A DNA stretch of 64,000 bases from Streptomyces sp. NBC_00569 (GCF_036345255.1 NZ_CP107783.1:7428501-7492500); one strand, 5' to 3'; shown: positions 43,145 to 51,996, numbered from the stretch's first letter. Numbers and translations are program-made. Notes: a model not told the origin generated them from the sequence alone.

Positions 43145-44437
43145 ATGGCCAGTGAGGAAACCCCGACGATGACACAGACCCCGATACGGACCGAGAGCGC
43201 ACCCGAAGCGAAAACAGCCCCCACGCGCGCGTGGGCCGTGCGCCTGATGATCGTGGGCATCGTCCTTGCGGCCCTGAACCTGCGCCCCGCCATCACCAGC
43301 CTCGGTGCCCTCCTCGAAGAGGTGCGCGACGGGCTCGGCATGAGCGGCAGCGTCGCAGGCCTCCTCACCTCCGTACCCCCGCTCTGTTTCGCGATCTTCG
43401 GGGTGATGGCGCCCCGGCTCGCCCGCCGCTTCGGCCCCGGCGCCGTGGTGTGCGCCGGAATGGCCGCGATCGCCGCCGGTCTGGTGATCCGCCCGTTCAC
43501 CGGCAGCACCGTGGGCTTCCTCGTCGCCAGCGGCCTCGCCCTCATGGGCATCGCGGTCAGCAACGTCCTCATGCCGGTGATCGTCAAACGCTGGTTCCCC
43601 GACCGCGTGGGCTCCATGACCGGCCTCTACTCGATGGCCCTCGCGCTCGGCACCTCCCTCGCGGCGGCCGTGACCGTGCCCATGACGGACGCGCTCGGCG
43701 GCAGCTGGAAGACCGGACTCGCCGTCTGGGCCGCTCTCGCCGTGGCCGCCGTCGTCCCGTGGGTCCCGCTCGTACGCGAACAGGGAGCCGAGAGCGGCAC
43801 CACCGCCGGTACCGCCGATACCCCGAGGCAGGACGACGGCCTGCGCATCACCCGCAGCCGCACCGCCTGGGCGCTCGCCGTCTTCTTCGGCCTCCAGGCC
43901 ACCGCCGCCTACATCACCATGGGCTGGATGGCGCAGATCTTCCGTGACGCCGGAGTCTCCGCGGGCACCGCGGGTGTGCTGCTCGCCGTCACCATGGCGA
44001 TGGGCGTACCGCTCGCCTTCGTCATCCCGCGCCTCGCCACCCGCCTGCCCAGCCAGGGACCCATCGTCATCGCCCTCGGCGTGTGCGGACTCGCCGGTTA
44101 CGCGGGCCTCTACCTCGCCCCGGCCGGTGGGGCCTGGGCGTGGGCCGTCCTCCTCGGCATCTCCAACTGCGCCTTCCCGCTCGCCCTGACGATGGTCGGC
44201 ATGCGGGCGCGGACCGGCGCGGGCGTCGCCAAGCTCTCCGCGTTCGCCCAGAGCACCGGCTATCTGATCTCCATCCCGGGACCGCTGCTCGTCGGCGTGC
44301 TCTACCAGCACAGCGGCGGCTGGGGCGTCCCCATCGCGCTCATGGCGGCCCTCATGGTGCCGCAGATCGTGGTGGGCGTCATCGCGGGACGCAACCGTAC
44401 GGTCGAGGACGAGGCCGCTCCGGCCGGCGCGGTCTGA
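43145..44437 (+). CDS. MFS transporter, CynX/NimT-like
   Basis: The 430-residue protein has 12 transmembrane helices. RLMIVGIVLAALNLRPAITSLGALLEEVR (core LAALNLRPAITSLG) in helix 1 is the CynX/NimT signature. A central cytoplasmic loop has ESGTTAGTADTPRQDD. Family members export or import cyanate or 2-nitroimidazole, but substrate calls from sequence are weak. The ATG at 43145 is probably leaderless. A mini-protein gene follows 60 bp later. Control by the divergent GntR regulator is likely. Confidence 0.88.
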   Translation: MASEETPTMTQTPIRTESAPEAKTAPTRAWAVRLMIVGIVLAALNLRPAITSLGALLEEVRDGLGMSGSVAGLLTSVPPLCFAIFGVMAPRLARRFGPGAVVCAGMAAIAAGLVIRPFTGSTVGFLVASGLALMGIAVSNVLMPVIVKRWFPDRVGSMTGLYSMALALGTSLAAAVTVPMTDALGGSWKTGLAVWAALAVAAVVPWVPLVREQGAESGTTAGTADTPRQDDGLRITRSRTAWALAVFFGLQATAAYITMGWMAQIFRDAGVSAGTAGVLLAVTMAMGVPLAFVIPRLATRLPSQGPIVIALGVCGLAGYAGLYLAPAGGAWAWAVLLGISNCAFPLALTMVGMRARTGAGVAKLSAFAQSTGYLISIPGPLLVGVLYQHSGGWGVPIALMAALMVPQIVVGVIAGRNRTVEDEAAPAGAV

Positions 44438-44497
44438 CCTCCGCACGGTGCCCACCCCGGCTCCAGGAGCCGGGGCAAAGGGTGCGAGACTGACCGC

Positions 44498-44617
44498 ATG
44501 TCGCCTGTGCTCGACCCGAACCCCCAGAACGGCCAGAAGAAGCTCCTCATCGTGCTCGGCTCGATGCTGGCCATCACCGTGATCATCGCGGTCATCGCCT
44601 CGATCGCCTCACCGTGA
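44498..44617 (+). CDS. SGM_5486-type transporter-associated mini-protein
   Basis: The 39-residue protein (MSPVLDPNPQNGQKK, then a single hydrophobic helix LLIVLGSMLAITVIIAVIAS) matches the small family found next to MFS genes in Streptomyces. It has one transmembrane helix and a short polar N-terminus. GAGACT lies six bases before the ATG, so it can be transcribed on its own as a leaderless message. A role as a subunit or assembly aid of the transporter is inferred from position only. Confidence 0.75.
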   Translation: MSPVLDPNPQNGQKKLLIVLGSMLAITVIIAVIASIASP

Positions 44618-44618
44618 C

Positions 44619-44654
44619 CATCGACGCCATCGACGCCATCGACGCCATCGACCT
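44619..44654 (+). repeat. 9-bp tandem repeat after the mini-protein gene
   Basis: CATCGACGC is repeated three full times plus a partial copy, starting two bases past the mini-protein stop. It is short, perfect and non-coding. Confidence 0.7.
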
Positions 44655-44686
44655 CATAGGCGCCATCGCGGCACTGTGACAGCGGT

Positions 44687-44741
44687 CCCCGGCCCGTTCG
44701 TGGCCGGGGTTGGTGGTGCTGGCACCACCAACCCCTAGGGG
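44687..44741. terminator. Overlapping hairpins, terminator or switch
   Basis: Stem 1 is CCCCGGCC (44687-44694) with GGCCGGGG (44702-44709). Stem 2 is 44706-44719 with 44722-44735, a 14-bp perfect repeat with a two-base centre. Both need GGGG at 44706-44709, so they exclude each other. CCCCTAGGGG (44732-44741) is a third palindrome. The block lies after the mini-protein gene. Confidence 0.55.
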
Positions 44742-44810
44742 GCCAGTGTCAGGGTCAACTGGGTGGATCACCGGATGGGTTGAGGGCCCGGCCTTCCGTA
44801 AATTCGAGAT

Positions 44811-45083
44811 GTGACCGCGAACACCGCGGACCACGGCAGCGAGCATCTCGATGACCCCGGAGGCGTCATGTCGGCCCCTACGCACACCAGGCCCCACCCG
44901 GCCCCAGCGGGCGGCATCGACGTCAGGCTCCCGTGGTGGGCGATCGCCCTGCCCGCGATCACCTTCGCCGTACTCCTGCTCCTGATACTCAACCCGGCCG
45001 ACGCGCACGCAGCGACCGGTGACCCGGCAGTCGGCCAGCTCCTCGACCGCATTCAGCAGGCGGTGCTGCACACGGCCCCGTGA
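44811..45083 (+). CDS. Small single-span membrane protein
   Basis: The 90-residue protein has a His/Pro-rich head, one strong transmembrane helix (LPWWAIALPAITFAVLLLLIL) and a short tail NPADAHAATGD...LLDRIQQAVLHTAP. Two starts are possible: GTG at 44811 with TAAATT exactly six bases upstream (leaderless), or ATG at 44868 with GGAGG upstream (71 residues). Both could be used from the same transcript. No family was recognised. It precedes the SixA-like gene by 85 bp. Confidence 0.62.
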   Translation: MTANTADHGSEHLDDPGGVMSAPTHTRPHPAPAGGIDVRLPWWAIALPAITFAVLLLLILNPADAHAATGDPAVGQLLDRIQQAVLHTAP

Positions 45084-45168
45084 GCGGCCCGCACGGCGCG
45101 TCACCCGTGCCGGTCGAGCGCGCCAACTCCCTGCGCCCCGTGGCCGGTTTCGTGCGAAGCTGGGACCC

Positions 45169-45687
45169 ATGAGCGTCGCAGAACCCCGCAGGATTGTCCT
45201 TTTCCGGCATGCGAAGGCGGACTGGCCCCAGGTCTCCGACCACGAGAGGCCGCTCGCCGAGAGGGGCCGAAAGGACGCGCCCGTCGCCGGCCGCAAGCTC
45301 GCCGACTCCGGTATCGACCTCGACCTGGCCCTCTGCTCGACCTCCGCGAGGACCCGCGAGACATGGAAGCTCGCCGTCCACGAGCTGCCCCACCGGCCCA
45401 GGACGGTGTACGAGGAGCGGGTCTACGAGGCCTCGCCCGGTGAGCTCATCGCCGTACTGAACGAGACCCCGGACGACGTGCGGAGCGCGGTGCTGATCGG
45501 CCACAACCCCGGGATCCAGGGGCTCGCCGACGTCCTCTCCGGGCAGGCCGAGGGCGACGCGGGGGAGCGGATGGCCCGGCGCGGCTTCCCGACCTCCGCC
45601 TTCGCGGTCCTGTCCTTCACCGGCCCCTGGAAGTCACTCGAGCCGGGCACCGCCACCCTCGTCGACTACTGGGCACCGTCCGAGTGA
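45169..45687 (+). CDS. SixA-like histidine phosphatase
   Basis: The 172-residue protein has LFRHAKADWP (~10-19), the RHG/RHA motif with phospho-accepting His, and IGHNPGIQGLADVLSG (~112) with the second catalytic His. This is the compact SixA branch that removes phosphate from protein histidine, for example phosphotransfer domains in E. coli. The start MSVAEPRR at 45169 is clear. It converges with serB over a shared terminator. The target protein is unknown. Confidence 0.87.
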   Translation: MSVAEPRRIVLFRHAKADWPQVSDHERPLAERGRKDAPVAGRKLADSGIDLDLALCSTSARTRETWKLAVHELPHRPRTVYEERVYEASPGELIAVLNETPDDVRSAVLIGHNPGIQGLADVLSGQAEGDAGERMARRGFPTSAFAVLSFTGPWKSLEPGTATLVDYWAPSE

Positions 45688-45722
45688 CCCGTCGACCGAC
45701 GGCCGGACCCTGACACGCCGAC

Positions 45723-45752
45723 GGGCCCCGATACGCATGGGTACCGGGGCCC
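45723..45752. terminator. Bidirectional terminator between SixA-like gene and serB
   Basis: GGGCCCCG (45723-45730) pairs with CGGGGCCC (45745-45752); three more pairs with one wobble extend the stem. It lies between convergent genes. Confidence 0.7.
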
Positions 45753-45784
45753 GCCGCATCAGTGATCGTCCGCGTCGACCGGAG

Positions 45785-47023
45785 TCAGTCGTCGTGGGCG
45801 TCCGCGGCCTCGACCTCTTCGCGGGTGATGCCGAGGAGGTAGAGCACGGTGTCGAGGAACGGCACGTTCACCGCGGTGTGCGCGGCCTCGCGGACCACGG
45901 GCTTCGCGTTGAAGGCGACACCGAGGCCCGCCGCGTTCAGCATGTCCAGATCGTTGGCTCCGTCGCCGATCGCCACGGTCTGCGCGAGCGGCACCCCGGC
46001 CTCCGCGGCGAACCGGCGCAGCAGACGCGCCTTGCCCGCGCGGTCCACGATCTCGCCGGTGACCCGGCCGGTCAGCTTTCCGTCGACGATCTCCAGGGTG
46101 TTGGCCTGGGCGAAGTCGAGCCCGAGCCGGTCCTGCAGATCGTCCGTGACCTGGGTGAATCCGCCCGAGACGACGCCCACTTGATAGCCGAGCCGCTTCA
46201 GGGTGCGGATCAGGGTCCGCGCGCCGGGCGTGAGCCGCACCTCGGCGCGGACCTTGTCGACGACTGACGCGTCGAGCCCCTCGAGCAGCGCGACCCGCGC
46301 GTGCAGCGACTGCTCGAAGTCCAGCTCGCCCCGCATCGCCGCCGCGGTGACCTCGGCGACCTTGTCCTCGCAGCCGGCGTGCGCCGCGAAGAGCTCGATG
46401 ACCTCGTCCTGGATGAGTGTCGAGTCGACGTCCATCACGACGAGGCGCTGGGCGCGCCGGTGCAGTCCGGCCGCGACGACGGCGACATCGACGCCGAGCG
46501 CCGCCGACTCCGTCGCGAGTGCGGTGCGCAGGGGCTCGGTCTCGGTGCCGGAGACGGCGAACTCGACCGCGGTCACGGGGTACTTCGCGAGCCGGAAGAT
46601 ACGGTCGATGTTGCCGCCGGTGCCGGTGATCCTGGCGGCGATGGCGGCCGTCGTCTCCGCGGTCAGCGGGTGGCCGAGCACGGTGACGAGCGAGCGGCCG
46701 AGACCGCGCGGACGGTTGTCGCCGATGCCCGAGATGATCTCGGCCTGCATCCGCATGGACTCCGCCCAGCTGTGGACGGTGGCCCGCAGGTCGCCCTCGA
46801 GACCGGGGGGCGGCTCCGTCACCAGGGCGCACAGGACGATGCGGCCGCGGGTGACGACCTGCTCGATGTCGACGACATCGAGGGAGTAGGCGGCGAGGGT
46901 GTCGAAGAGCCCGGCGGTGATACCGGGTCGGTCCTTGCCGAATATCTTGACGAGGAGCGTCGGGACGTCGTCCGGAACTGCGACCGGGACATCAGCGGGG
47001 TGGCGGGGCTGCGAAGCACTCAT
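45785..47023 (-). CDS. serB: Phosphoserine phosphatase with N-terminal ACT domains
   Basis: The 412-residue protein makes serine from phosphoserine. The C-terminal HAD domain has VVMDVDSTLIQDE (~195-207, nucleophile Asp), VSGGFTQVTD (~290) and VAIGDGANDLDML (~353-365). The N-terminal ~180 residues contain two ACT-type segments (IFGKDRPGITAGLFDTLAAY; SLVTVLGHPLTAE...), which bind serine and allow feedback control, as in mycobacterial SerB2. ATG at 47023 with no clear ribosome site. It is not linked to serA or serC here. Confidence 0.94.
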   Translation of the reverse strand: MSASQPRHPADVPVAVPDDVPTLLVKIFGKDRPGITAGLFDTLAAYSLDVVDIEQVVTRGRIVLCALVTEPPPGLEGDLRATVHSWAESMRMQAEIISGIGDNRPRGLGRSLVTVLGHPLTAETTAAIAARITGTGGNIDRIFRLAKYPVTAVEFAVSGTETEPLRTALATESAALGVDVAVVAAGLHRRAQRLVVMDVDSTLIQDEVIELFAAHAGCEDKVAEVTAAAMRGELDFEQSLHARVALLEGLDASVVDKVRAEVRLTPGARTLIRTLKRLGYQVGVVSGGFTQVTDDLQDRLGLDFAQANTLEIVDGKLTGRVTGEIVDRAGKARLLRRFAAEAGVPLAQTVAIGDGANDLDMLNAAGLGVAFNAKPVVREAAHTAVNVPFLDTVLYLLGITREEVEAADAHDD

Positions 47024-47136
47024 GGTGGTCCCACGTTATCCGGCCCACGTCGCGGCGCGCGGTGGTGGTCCGTGTGGCGGACATGTGGGGCGCCCGCTCC
47101 GACCGGCCGGTTCGCCGTCCACCGCCCGTACTCGGC

Positions 47137-49173
47137 TCAGCCGCGCGGGCCCCTCCGGGGTGGCTGCGGCCCCTCCTCGTCCGGCGCCGACGGTGACCGT
47201 GACGGCGGGCGCGGCAGTGGCGGTGGGGGAGGAGGCGGTGGCGGCACGGGCCATCCCTTGCCGGACCCGGACCCGGAACCCGACCCGGGCCGCCCTCGCG
47301 GACGCGGCGGCACCGGTGGCCTGACCGGCCCCACCATCGTCGGCGCCCCGTACAGATCGTCCGGCAGATCATCCTGCCGATTGCCCGACCGATCGCTCGG
47401 CCTGTTCTCCGACCGATCCTGCGGCCGATCGCTCGGCCTGTTCTCCGACTGATCTTGCGGCCGATCGTTCGGCCTGTTCTCCGACTGATCTTGCGGCCGA
47501 TCGCTCGGCCTGTTCTCCGACCGATCCTGCGGCCGATCGCTCGACCTGTTCCCCGACCGATCGCTCGTCCGATCGCCCGCCCGTTCGTCGGCCAGTTCGC
47601 CCGGCGGCTTCAGATACGGGTTCGTCGCGTCCGGCGACGCCCGGTACGGCGTGCTCGGCCGATACGGCCCCGCCTCCTGGGACGGGACGAGCCCGACGGG
47701 CCGGACCACACCGTCCCCCCGTTCGCGCGGTTCGCCCCGTGCCCACCGCTCCTCCGGTTCCACTCCGCCCCCGCTCAGCGCAGCTGGCGCCGCCCGCCGG
47801 CCCGCCGCCCCCGCCCCGTGAGCCAGCAGCGCTCCCACCGCTCCCGCCCCCGCTCCCCAGGCGGCCCCGAGCAGCAGCGCCATGCCGAGATGTCCGTGCA
47901 GCTCGATGCCGGCCCCGAACGCGTCGAAGCCGAGTACGGACAGCGAGGCGTCCGCCGACACGTCCGTCAGCCGCACGAGCAGCGGGAGGCCGAGCGCCAT
48001 GACGACCCCGAGCCGCAGCGCGCACCTCCCGGCGAAGCCGGCGGCGCCCATCGGCCGCGACCCGGGCCCGCCGGTCACCGCAGGTGTCCGCACGGCGGTC
48101 AGTACGCCCGCGAGCACCGTCATCAGAAGGGTCGCGAAGGCCAACAGCCATATTCTGTCGTCCAGTTCGGCGAGACGGCCCAGCGTCACCGGCTCGTTCG
48201 TGTGCATCCGCAGCAACTCGTCGACCGGGTGGGGAAGGGTCTGCGCGAGAGTGCCCGTCGCCTTGCCGTCCCACGGGACGAAGAGGCCGAGGGGGATGCC
48301 GAGCCACACCCCGTTGGGTGCCCCGAGCAGCGCGGCGCCCGCGATCCGCCGCGGATGGTCGTCGCCGATCATCGCGTACGCCGCTGCCGCGAGCCCCGCG
48401 GCAACCGCTACCGACAACACCGTGACCAGTGACGAAGCGGCGGGACGGACCACCCGGTGCAGCGCGTCGAGGGCGCGCGGGAGCGGCGTCCTGCGCGAGG
48501 CGAGCAGTGCGATCAGCAGGACGCCGATCACCCACGCGGCGCCGCCCAGCAGAGAGGATCCGGTCTCGACGGTGAACCCGACGGTCGCCTTCGCGTCCGC
48601 GAGGCGGCCGATGTGGTCCGGCAGGAGTCCTCCGAGGTCGAGGCCGCCCGGCAGCTTGTCCTTGATGCCGCCCGGCAGATCCCCGTCCGGTATCCGGTCG
48701 AGCCCGAGCTTCCCGCCGTCAATCGTGATGAGGTCGTGACCCGCCCGGGCAAGCCCTGCGAGCATCGCCAGAAACAGTGTGACCACGCTCCCCGCGCGTG
48801 CCGCGAGTTCGGCCGGCGTGACCTCAACTCCCGCCCCACGTAGGGAACGCAGGAAGAACCAGCTGAGCAGCAGAGCGCCCGTGAGGCCCACGCCGAGCGG
48901 CGCGATATCGATGGCCGTGTGGGCCTGCGCGCCGTCCAGTCCGAAGGCTGAGACGTCTCCCGACGGCGTGACTTTCCCACCCACCCCAAGGGCCACCACC
49001 GCGGCCGTCATCGGGCCGAGCGAACCCGCGGAATCCGCTCCGAGCAGATGAAGGCCGGCCGCGGCGACCGTCGCCATCCCGATGAACGCCCAGCTCACGG
49101 AGGCGACCGCGCAGAGCAATACGTCGCTCCAGCGCACGCCCTCGCGCCCGCTCCCCCGGACAACGGTCTCCAT
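47137..49173 (-). CDS. Streptophobe family membrane protein
   Basis: The 678-residue protein has ~9-11 transmembrane helices, including a short LLSWFFLRSLRGAGVEVTPAE loop region, and matches the actinomycete-specific streptophobe group of very hydrophobic proteins. A Gly/Asp-rich loop (IPDGDLPGGIKDKLPGG) faces outside. From ~555 a hydrophilic tail carries four 12-residue repeats of RPQDxSENRPSD, then a Pro/Gly-rich end with PPPPPPPPPLP. ATG at 49173. It is divergent from the FHA-ABC gene across ~200 bp. The function is unknown. Confidence 0.78.
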   Translation of the reverse strand: METVVRGSGREGVRWSDVLLCAVASVSWAFIGMATVAAAGLHLLGADSAGSLGPMTAAVVALGVGGKVTPSGDVSAFGLDGAQAHTAIDIAPLGVGLTGALLLSWFFLRSLRGAGVEVTPAELAARAGSVVTLFLAMLAGLARAGHDLITIDGGKLGLDRIPDGDLPGGIKDKLPGGLDLGGLLPDHIGRLADAKATVGFTVETGSSLLGGAAWVIGVLLIALLASRRTPLPRALDALHRVVRPAASSLVTVLSVAVAAGLAAAAYAMIGDDHPRRIAGAALLGAPNGVWLGIPLGLFVPWDGKATGTLAQTLPHPVDELLRMHTNEPVTLGRLAELDDRIWLLAFATLLMTVLAGVLTAVRTPAVTGGPGSRPMGAAGFAGRCALRLGVVMALGLPLLVRLTDVSADASLSVLGFDAFGAGIELHGHLGMALLLGAAWGAGAGAVGALLAHGAGAAGRRAAPAALSGGGVEPEERWARGEPRERGDGVVRPVGLVPSQEAGPYRPSTPYRASPDATNPYLKPPGELADERAGDRTSDRSGNRSSDRPQDRSENRPSDRPQDQSENRPNDRPQDQSENRPSDRPQDRSENRPSDRSGNRQDDLPDDLYGAPTMVGPVRPPVPPRPRGRPGSGSGSGSGKGWPVPPPPPPPPPLPRPPSRSPSAPDEEGPQPPRRGPRG
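47391..47534 (-). repeat. Four 36-bp coding repeats rich in GATC
   Basis: Four near-identical 36-bp units (starting 47391, 47427, 47463, 47499) encode RPQD(R/Q)SENRP(S/N)D in the tail of the streptophobe protein; a degenerate fifth follows. Each unit contains two GATC sites. It is a coding minisatellite, not a CRISPR, since units abut without spacers. Confidence 0.85.
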
Positions 49174-49401
49174 CAGGGCCCCCGATCCGTACGGCCATGT
49201 ATCGGATGTCCCATTTGCGCATGATCCGTAGGCACTTGTGGGTGCTTACCACTCTCCGGGGCTGTTTCTGCCTCGTCAACGGGGCGGGCGTACAGGCGCG
49301 TGGACGGTCTTCACAAGGCCCGCCTCAAGGCCCGACTTTCGGTCAGGGGGCTCCGCCTGAAATAGTTCCCCACGATGTTCGACATCCCTAGACTCCCCAA
49401 G

Positions 49402-51978
49402 ATGGGGGCTAGCTCGGGGGACAACTCAGTGGGGCATGGAGTGCCGGAACTCGTACTGGAATTGAATGGAAGGACCTGGACGCTCGACCCGTCCAGGCCA
49501 TACACCCTCGGACGTGATCCGCAGGGGGACGTCGCGATCGACGATGCCAGGGTGTCCTGGCGTCACGCCACCATCAGCTGGGGCGGCCGCAGTTGGGTCA
49601 TCGAGGATCACGGCTCCACCAACGGCACGTTCGTGCAGGGCCGGCGGATCCATCAGATGGAGATCGGCCCGGGCTCGACGCTGCACCTCGGCAACGCGAC
49701 GGACGGTCCGAGGGTGAGCCTCTCGGGCAGCGCCTCCGGCGCGGCCGTGCCCGCGGCCCAGCAGGCCCAGCAGCAGGCCCATCCGCAGCAGGCGCCGGCC
49801 CAGCAGCCGCACGTGGCGCCGCAGGGTGGCGACCCCGGCTGGGTGCACAAAGCCCCGCCGCAGCAGCAGGTTCCCGCCCAGCAGGGCTGGCAGCAGCCGC
49901 AGCAGGCGCAGAACATCCCGCCCCAGCAGGGGCCCGGCGGTGCCGCGGGGGCCCCGCCGGTGTACGGCGACCGCAGCCCCACCACGTTCCACCAGCTGGC
50001 CCTCGGCCGCGTGATGCGGATCGGCCGTGCCCTCGAGAACGAGCTGGTGGTCTCCGACCTCCAAGTCTCGCGCCTGCACGCCGAGTTCCACGCGACGCCC
50101 GACGGCCGCTACGAGATCCGTGACCTCGGCTCGCACAATGGCACGTACGTCAACGGTATGCCGATCGCCAAGGGCGGCTCCGCGCTGCTCGGCCCGAACG
50201 ACATCGTCGGCGTCGGCCACTCGACGTTCCGCCTCGTCGGCGACCGTCTCGAAGAGTTCGTCGACACCGGTGAGGTCTCCTTCTCCGCCCGCCATCTGAC
50301 GGTGACGGTCGACGGCGGCAAGGACATCCTCAAGGACGTCTCCTTCGGCGTCCCGGAGAAGTCGCTCATCGCGGTCATCGGCCCCTCGGGTTCCGGCAAG
50401 TCCACCTTGCTCAAGGCGCTCACCGGCTACCGGCCCGCCAACAAGGGCGACGTGCTCTACGACAACCGGAACCTGTACAAGCAGTTCGCCGAGCTGCGTC
50501 AGCGCATCGGTCTGGTTCCGCAGGACGACATCCTGCACAAGGAACTGACCGTCAAGAAGGCTCTCAAGTACGCGGCCAAGCTGCGCTTCCCCTCGGACAC
50601 CAGTGAGCAGGAGCGCGAGCAGCGCATCGACGAGGTGCTGCGCGAGCTCAAGCTGGACATCCACAAGGAGAAGAAGGTCACCTCCCTCTCCGGTGGCCAG
50701 CGCAAGCGTGTCTCCGTCGCCCTGGAGCTGCTCACCAAGCCGTCGCTGATCTTCCTGGACGAGCCGACCTCCGGCCTCGACCCGGGCATGGACCGCGACG
50801 TCATGCAGCTCCTGCGCGGCCTCGCCGACGACGGCCGCACGGTCCTCGTCGTCACGCACTCGGTCGCCGAGCTGGCGATCTGCGACAAGCTCCTGGTGAT
50901 GGCGCCCGGCGGTTCGGTGGCGTACTTCGGTCCGCCCGAGGAGGCCCTGAACTTCTTCGGCTACGGCACCTGGGCCGACGTCTTCTCCGCCTTCGAGAAC
51001 TACCGCGACTACGACTGGGCGGGCCGCTGGAAGGGCTCGCAGCACTACCAGATGTACGCCGCGGACATCGACGCCGTCGCCGCACAGTCCGTACACATGC
51101 CGCCACCGCAGGCGATGAAGCCGCCCAAGCCGCAGGGCTGGGGCTCGCAGCTGTGGACCCTGATCCGCCGCTACACGTCGGTGATCGCGTCCGACAAGGG
51201 CTTCCTGGGCCTGATGGTGATCCTGCCCGCGGTCCTCGGTGTCGTCAGCACGGTGATCCCGGCCGACTTCGGCCTGGGCCCGCCGAAGCCGCCGTCCCGG
51301 TTCAACGGCGACGCCGGCACGATCATGCTGATCCTCGCGGTCGGCATGTGCTTCTCGGGCGCGGCCAACTCCGTGCGTGAGCTGATCAAGGAACGCGTGA
51401 TCTACGAACGGGAGCGGGCCACCGGCCTGTCCCGCTCGGCGTACCTGATGTCCAAGGTGATCGTGCTCGGCGTCGTCACGGCCATCCAGGGCGTGATCAT
51501 CTGCGCCATCGGCTTCGTCCCGCGCGACCTGCCGGCCGAGGGTCTGATGATGCCGCCGGCCGTCGAGCTGTGCATCGTGATCATCGCGCTCGGCTTCACG
51601 TCGATGATGTTCGGCCTGGTCATCTCCTCGCTGGTGAAGACCGCCGAGAAGACGATGCCGCTCCTGGTCATGTTCGCGATCGTCCAGGTCGTCTTCACCG
51701 GCATCCTCTTCCAGGTGTACGGCTCGCCGGGCCTGGAGCAGTTCGCCTGGCTGATGCCGTCGCGCTGGGCCATCGCCGGTGCCGGTTCGACGCTCGACCT
51801 CGCGCACCTCATGCCGCCGTGGGACCAGGCGCACCCGAACGACCTGGACCCGCTGTGGGAGCACTCGGTGAGCCAGTGGGGCATCAACCTCGCGATCCTG
51901 ATCGCCCTCGGGGTCCTCTGCGGCTTCGCGGTCGCGCGCCTGCTGCGCCGCCACGAGCCCGAGGTCATGCGCAAGTAG
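49402..51978 (+). CDS. FHA-domain ABC transporter, ABCG-type half transporter
   Basis: The 858-residue protein has two FHA domains (~20-100 with GRDPQGDVAIDDARVSWRHA; ~205-275 with GRALENELVVSDLQVSRLHA), each with the SxRHA/SRLHA phosphothreonine site, joined by a Gln/Pro-rich linker. An ABC domain follows (GPSGSGKSTLL; SGGQRKRVSVALELL; FLDEPTSGLD) and then six helices of the ABC2 type. The order matches Mycobacterium Rv1747. FHA domains bind Thr-phosphorylated partners, so a Ser/Thr kinase should control it. Start uncertain: ATG 49402 has TAGACT seven bases upstream; 49375 and GTG 49441 are alternatives. Confidence 0.9.
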   Translation: MGASSGDNSVGHGVPELVLELNGRTWTLDPSRPYTLGRDPQGDVAIDDARVSWRHATISWGGRSWVIEDHGSTNGTFVQGRRIHQMEIGPGSTLHLGNATDGPRVSLSGSASGAAVPAAQQAQQQAHPQQAPAQQPHVAPQGGDPGWVHKAPPQQQVPAQQGWQQPQQAQNIPPQQGPGGAAGAPPVYGDRSPTTFHQLALGRVMRIGRALENELVVSDLQVSRLHAEFHATPDGRYEIRDLGSHNGTYVNGMPIAKGGSALLGPNDIVGVGHSTFRLVGDRLEEFVDTGEVSFSARHLTVTVDGGKDILKDVSFGVPEKSLIAVIGPSGSGKSTLLKALTGYRPANKGDVLYDNRNLYKQFAELRQRIGLVPQDDILHKELTVKKALKYAAKLRFPSDTSEQEREQRIDEVLRELKLDIHKEKKVTSLSGGQRKRVSVALELLTKPSLIFLDEPTSGLDPGMDRDVMQLLRGLADDGRTVLVVTHSVAELAICDKLLVMAPGGSVAYFGPPEEALNFFGYGTWADVFSAFENYRDYDWAGRWKGSQHYQMYAADIDAVAAQSVHMPPPQAMKPPKPQGWGSQLWTLIRRYTSVIASDKGFLGLMVILPAVLGVVSTVIPADFGLGPPKPPSRFNGDAGTIMLILAVGMCFSGAANSVRELIKERVIYERERATGLSRSAYLMSKVIVLGVVTAIQGVIICAIGFVPRDLPAEGLMMPPAVELCIVIIALGFTSMMFGLVISSLVKTAEKTMPLLVMFAIVQVVFTGILFQVYGSPGLEQFAWLMPSRWAIAGAGSTLDLAHLMPPWDQAHPNDLDPLWEHSVSQWGINLAILIALGVLCGFAVARLLRRHEPEVMRK

Positions 51979-51996
51979 CGTGACCCGCGCACGGAT

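Noticed and set aside
47391..47534. 36-bp repeats as a CRISPR array
   Set aside because: Units abut without spacers, are in frame and encode a regular peptide repeat; no cas genes are near.
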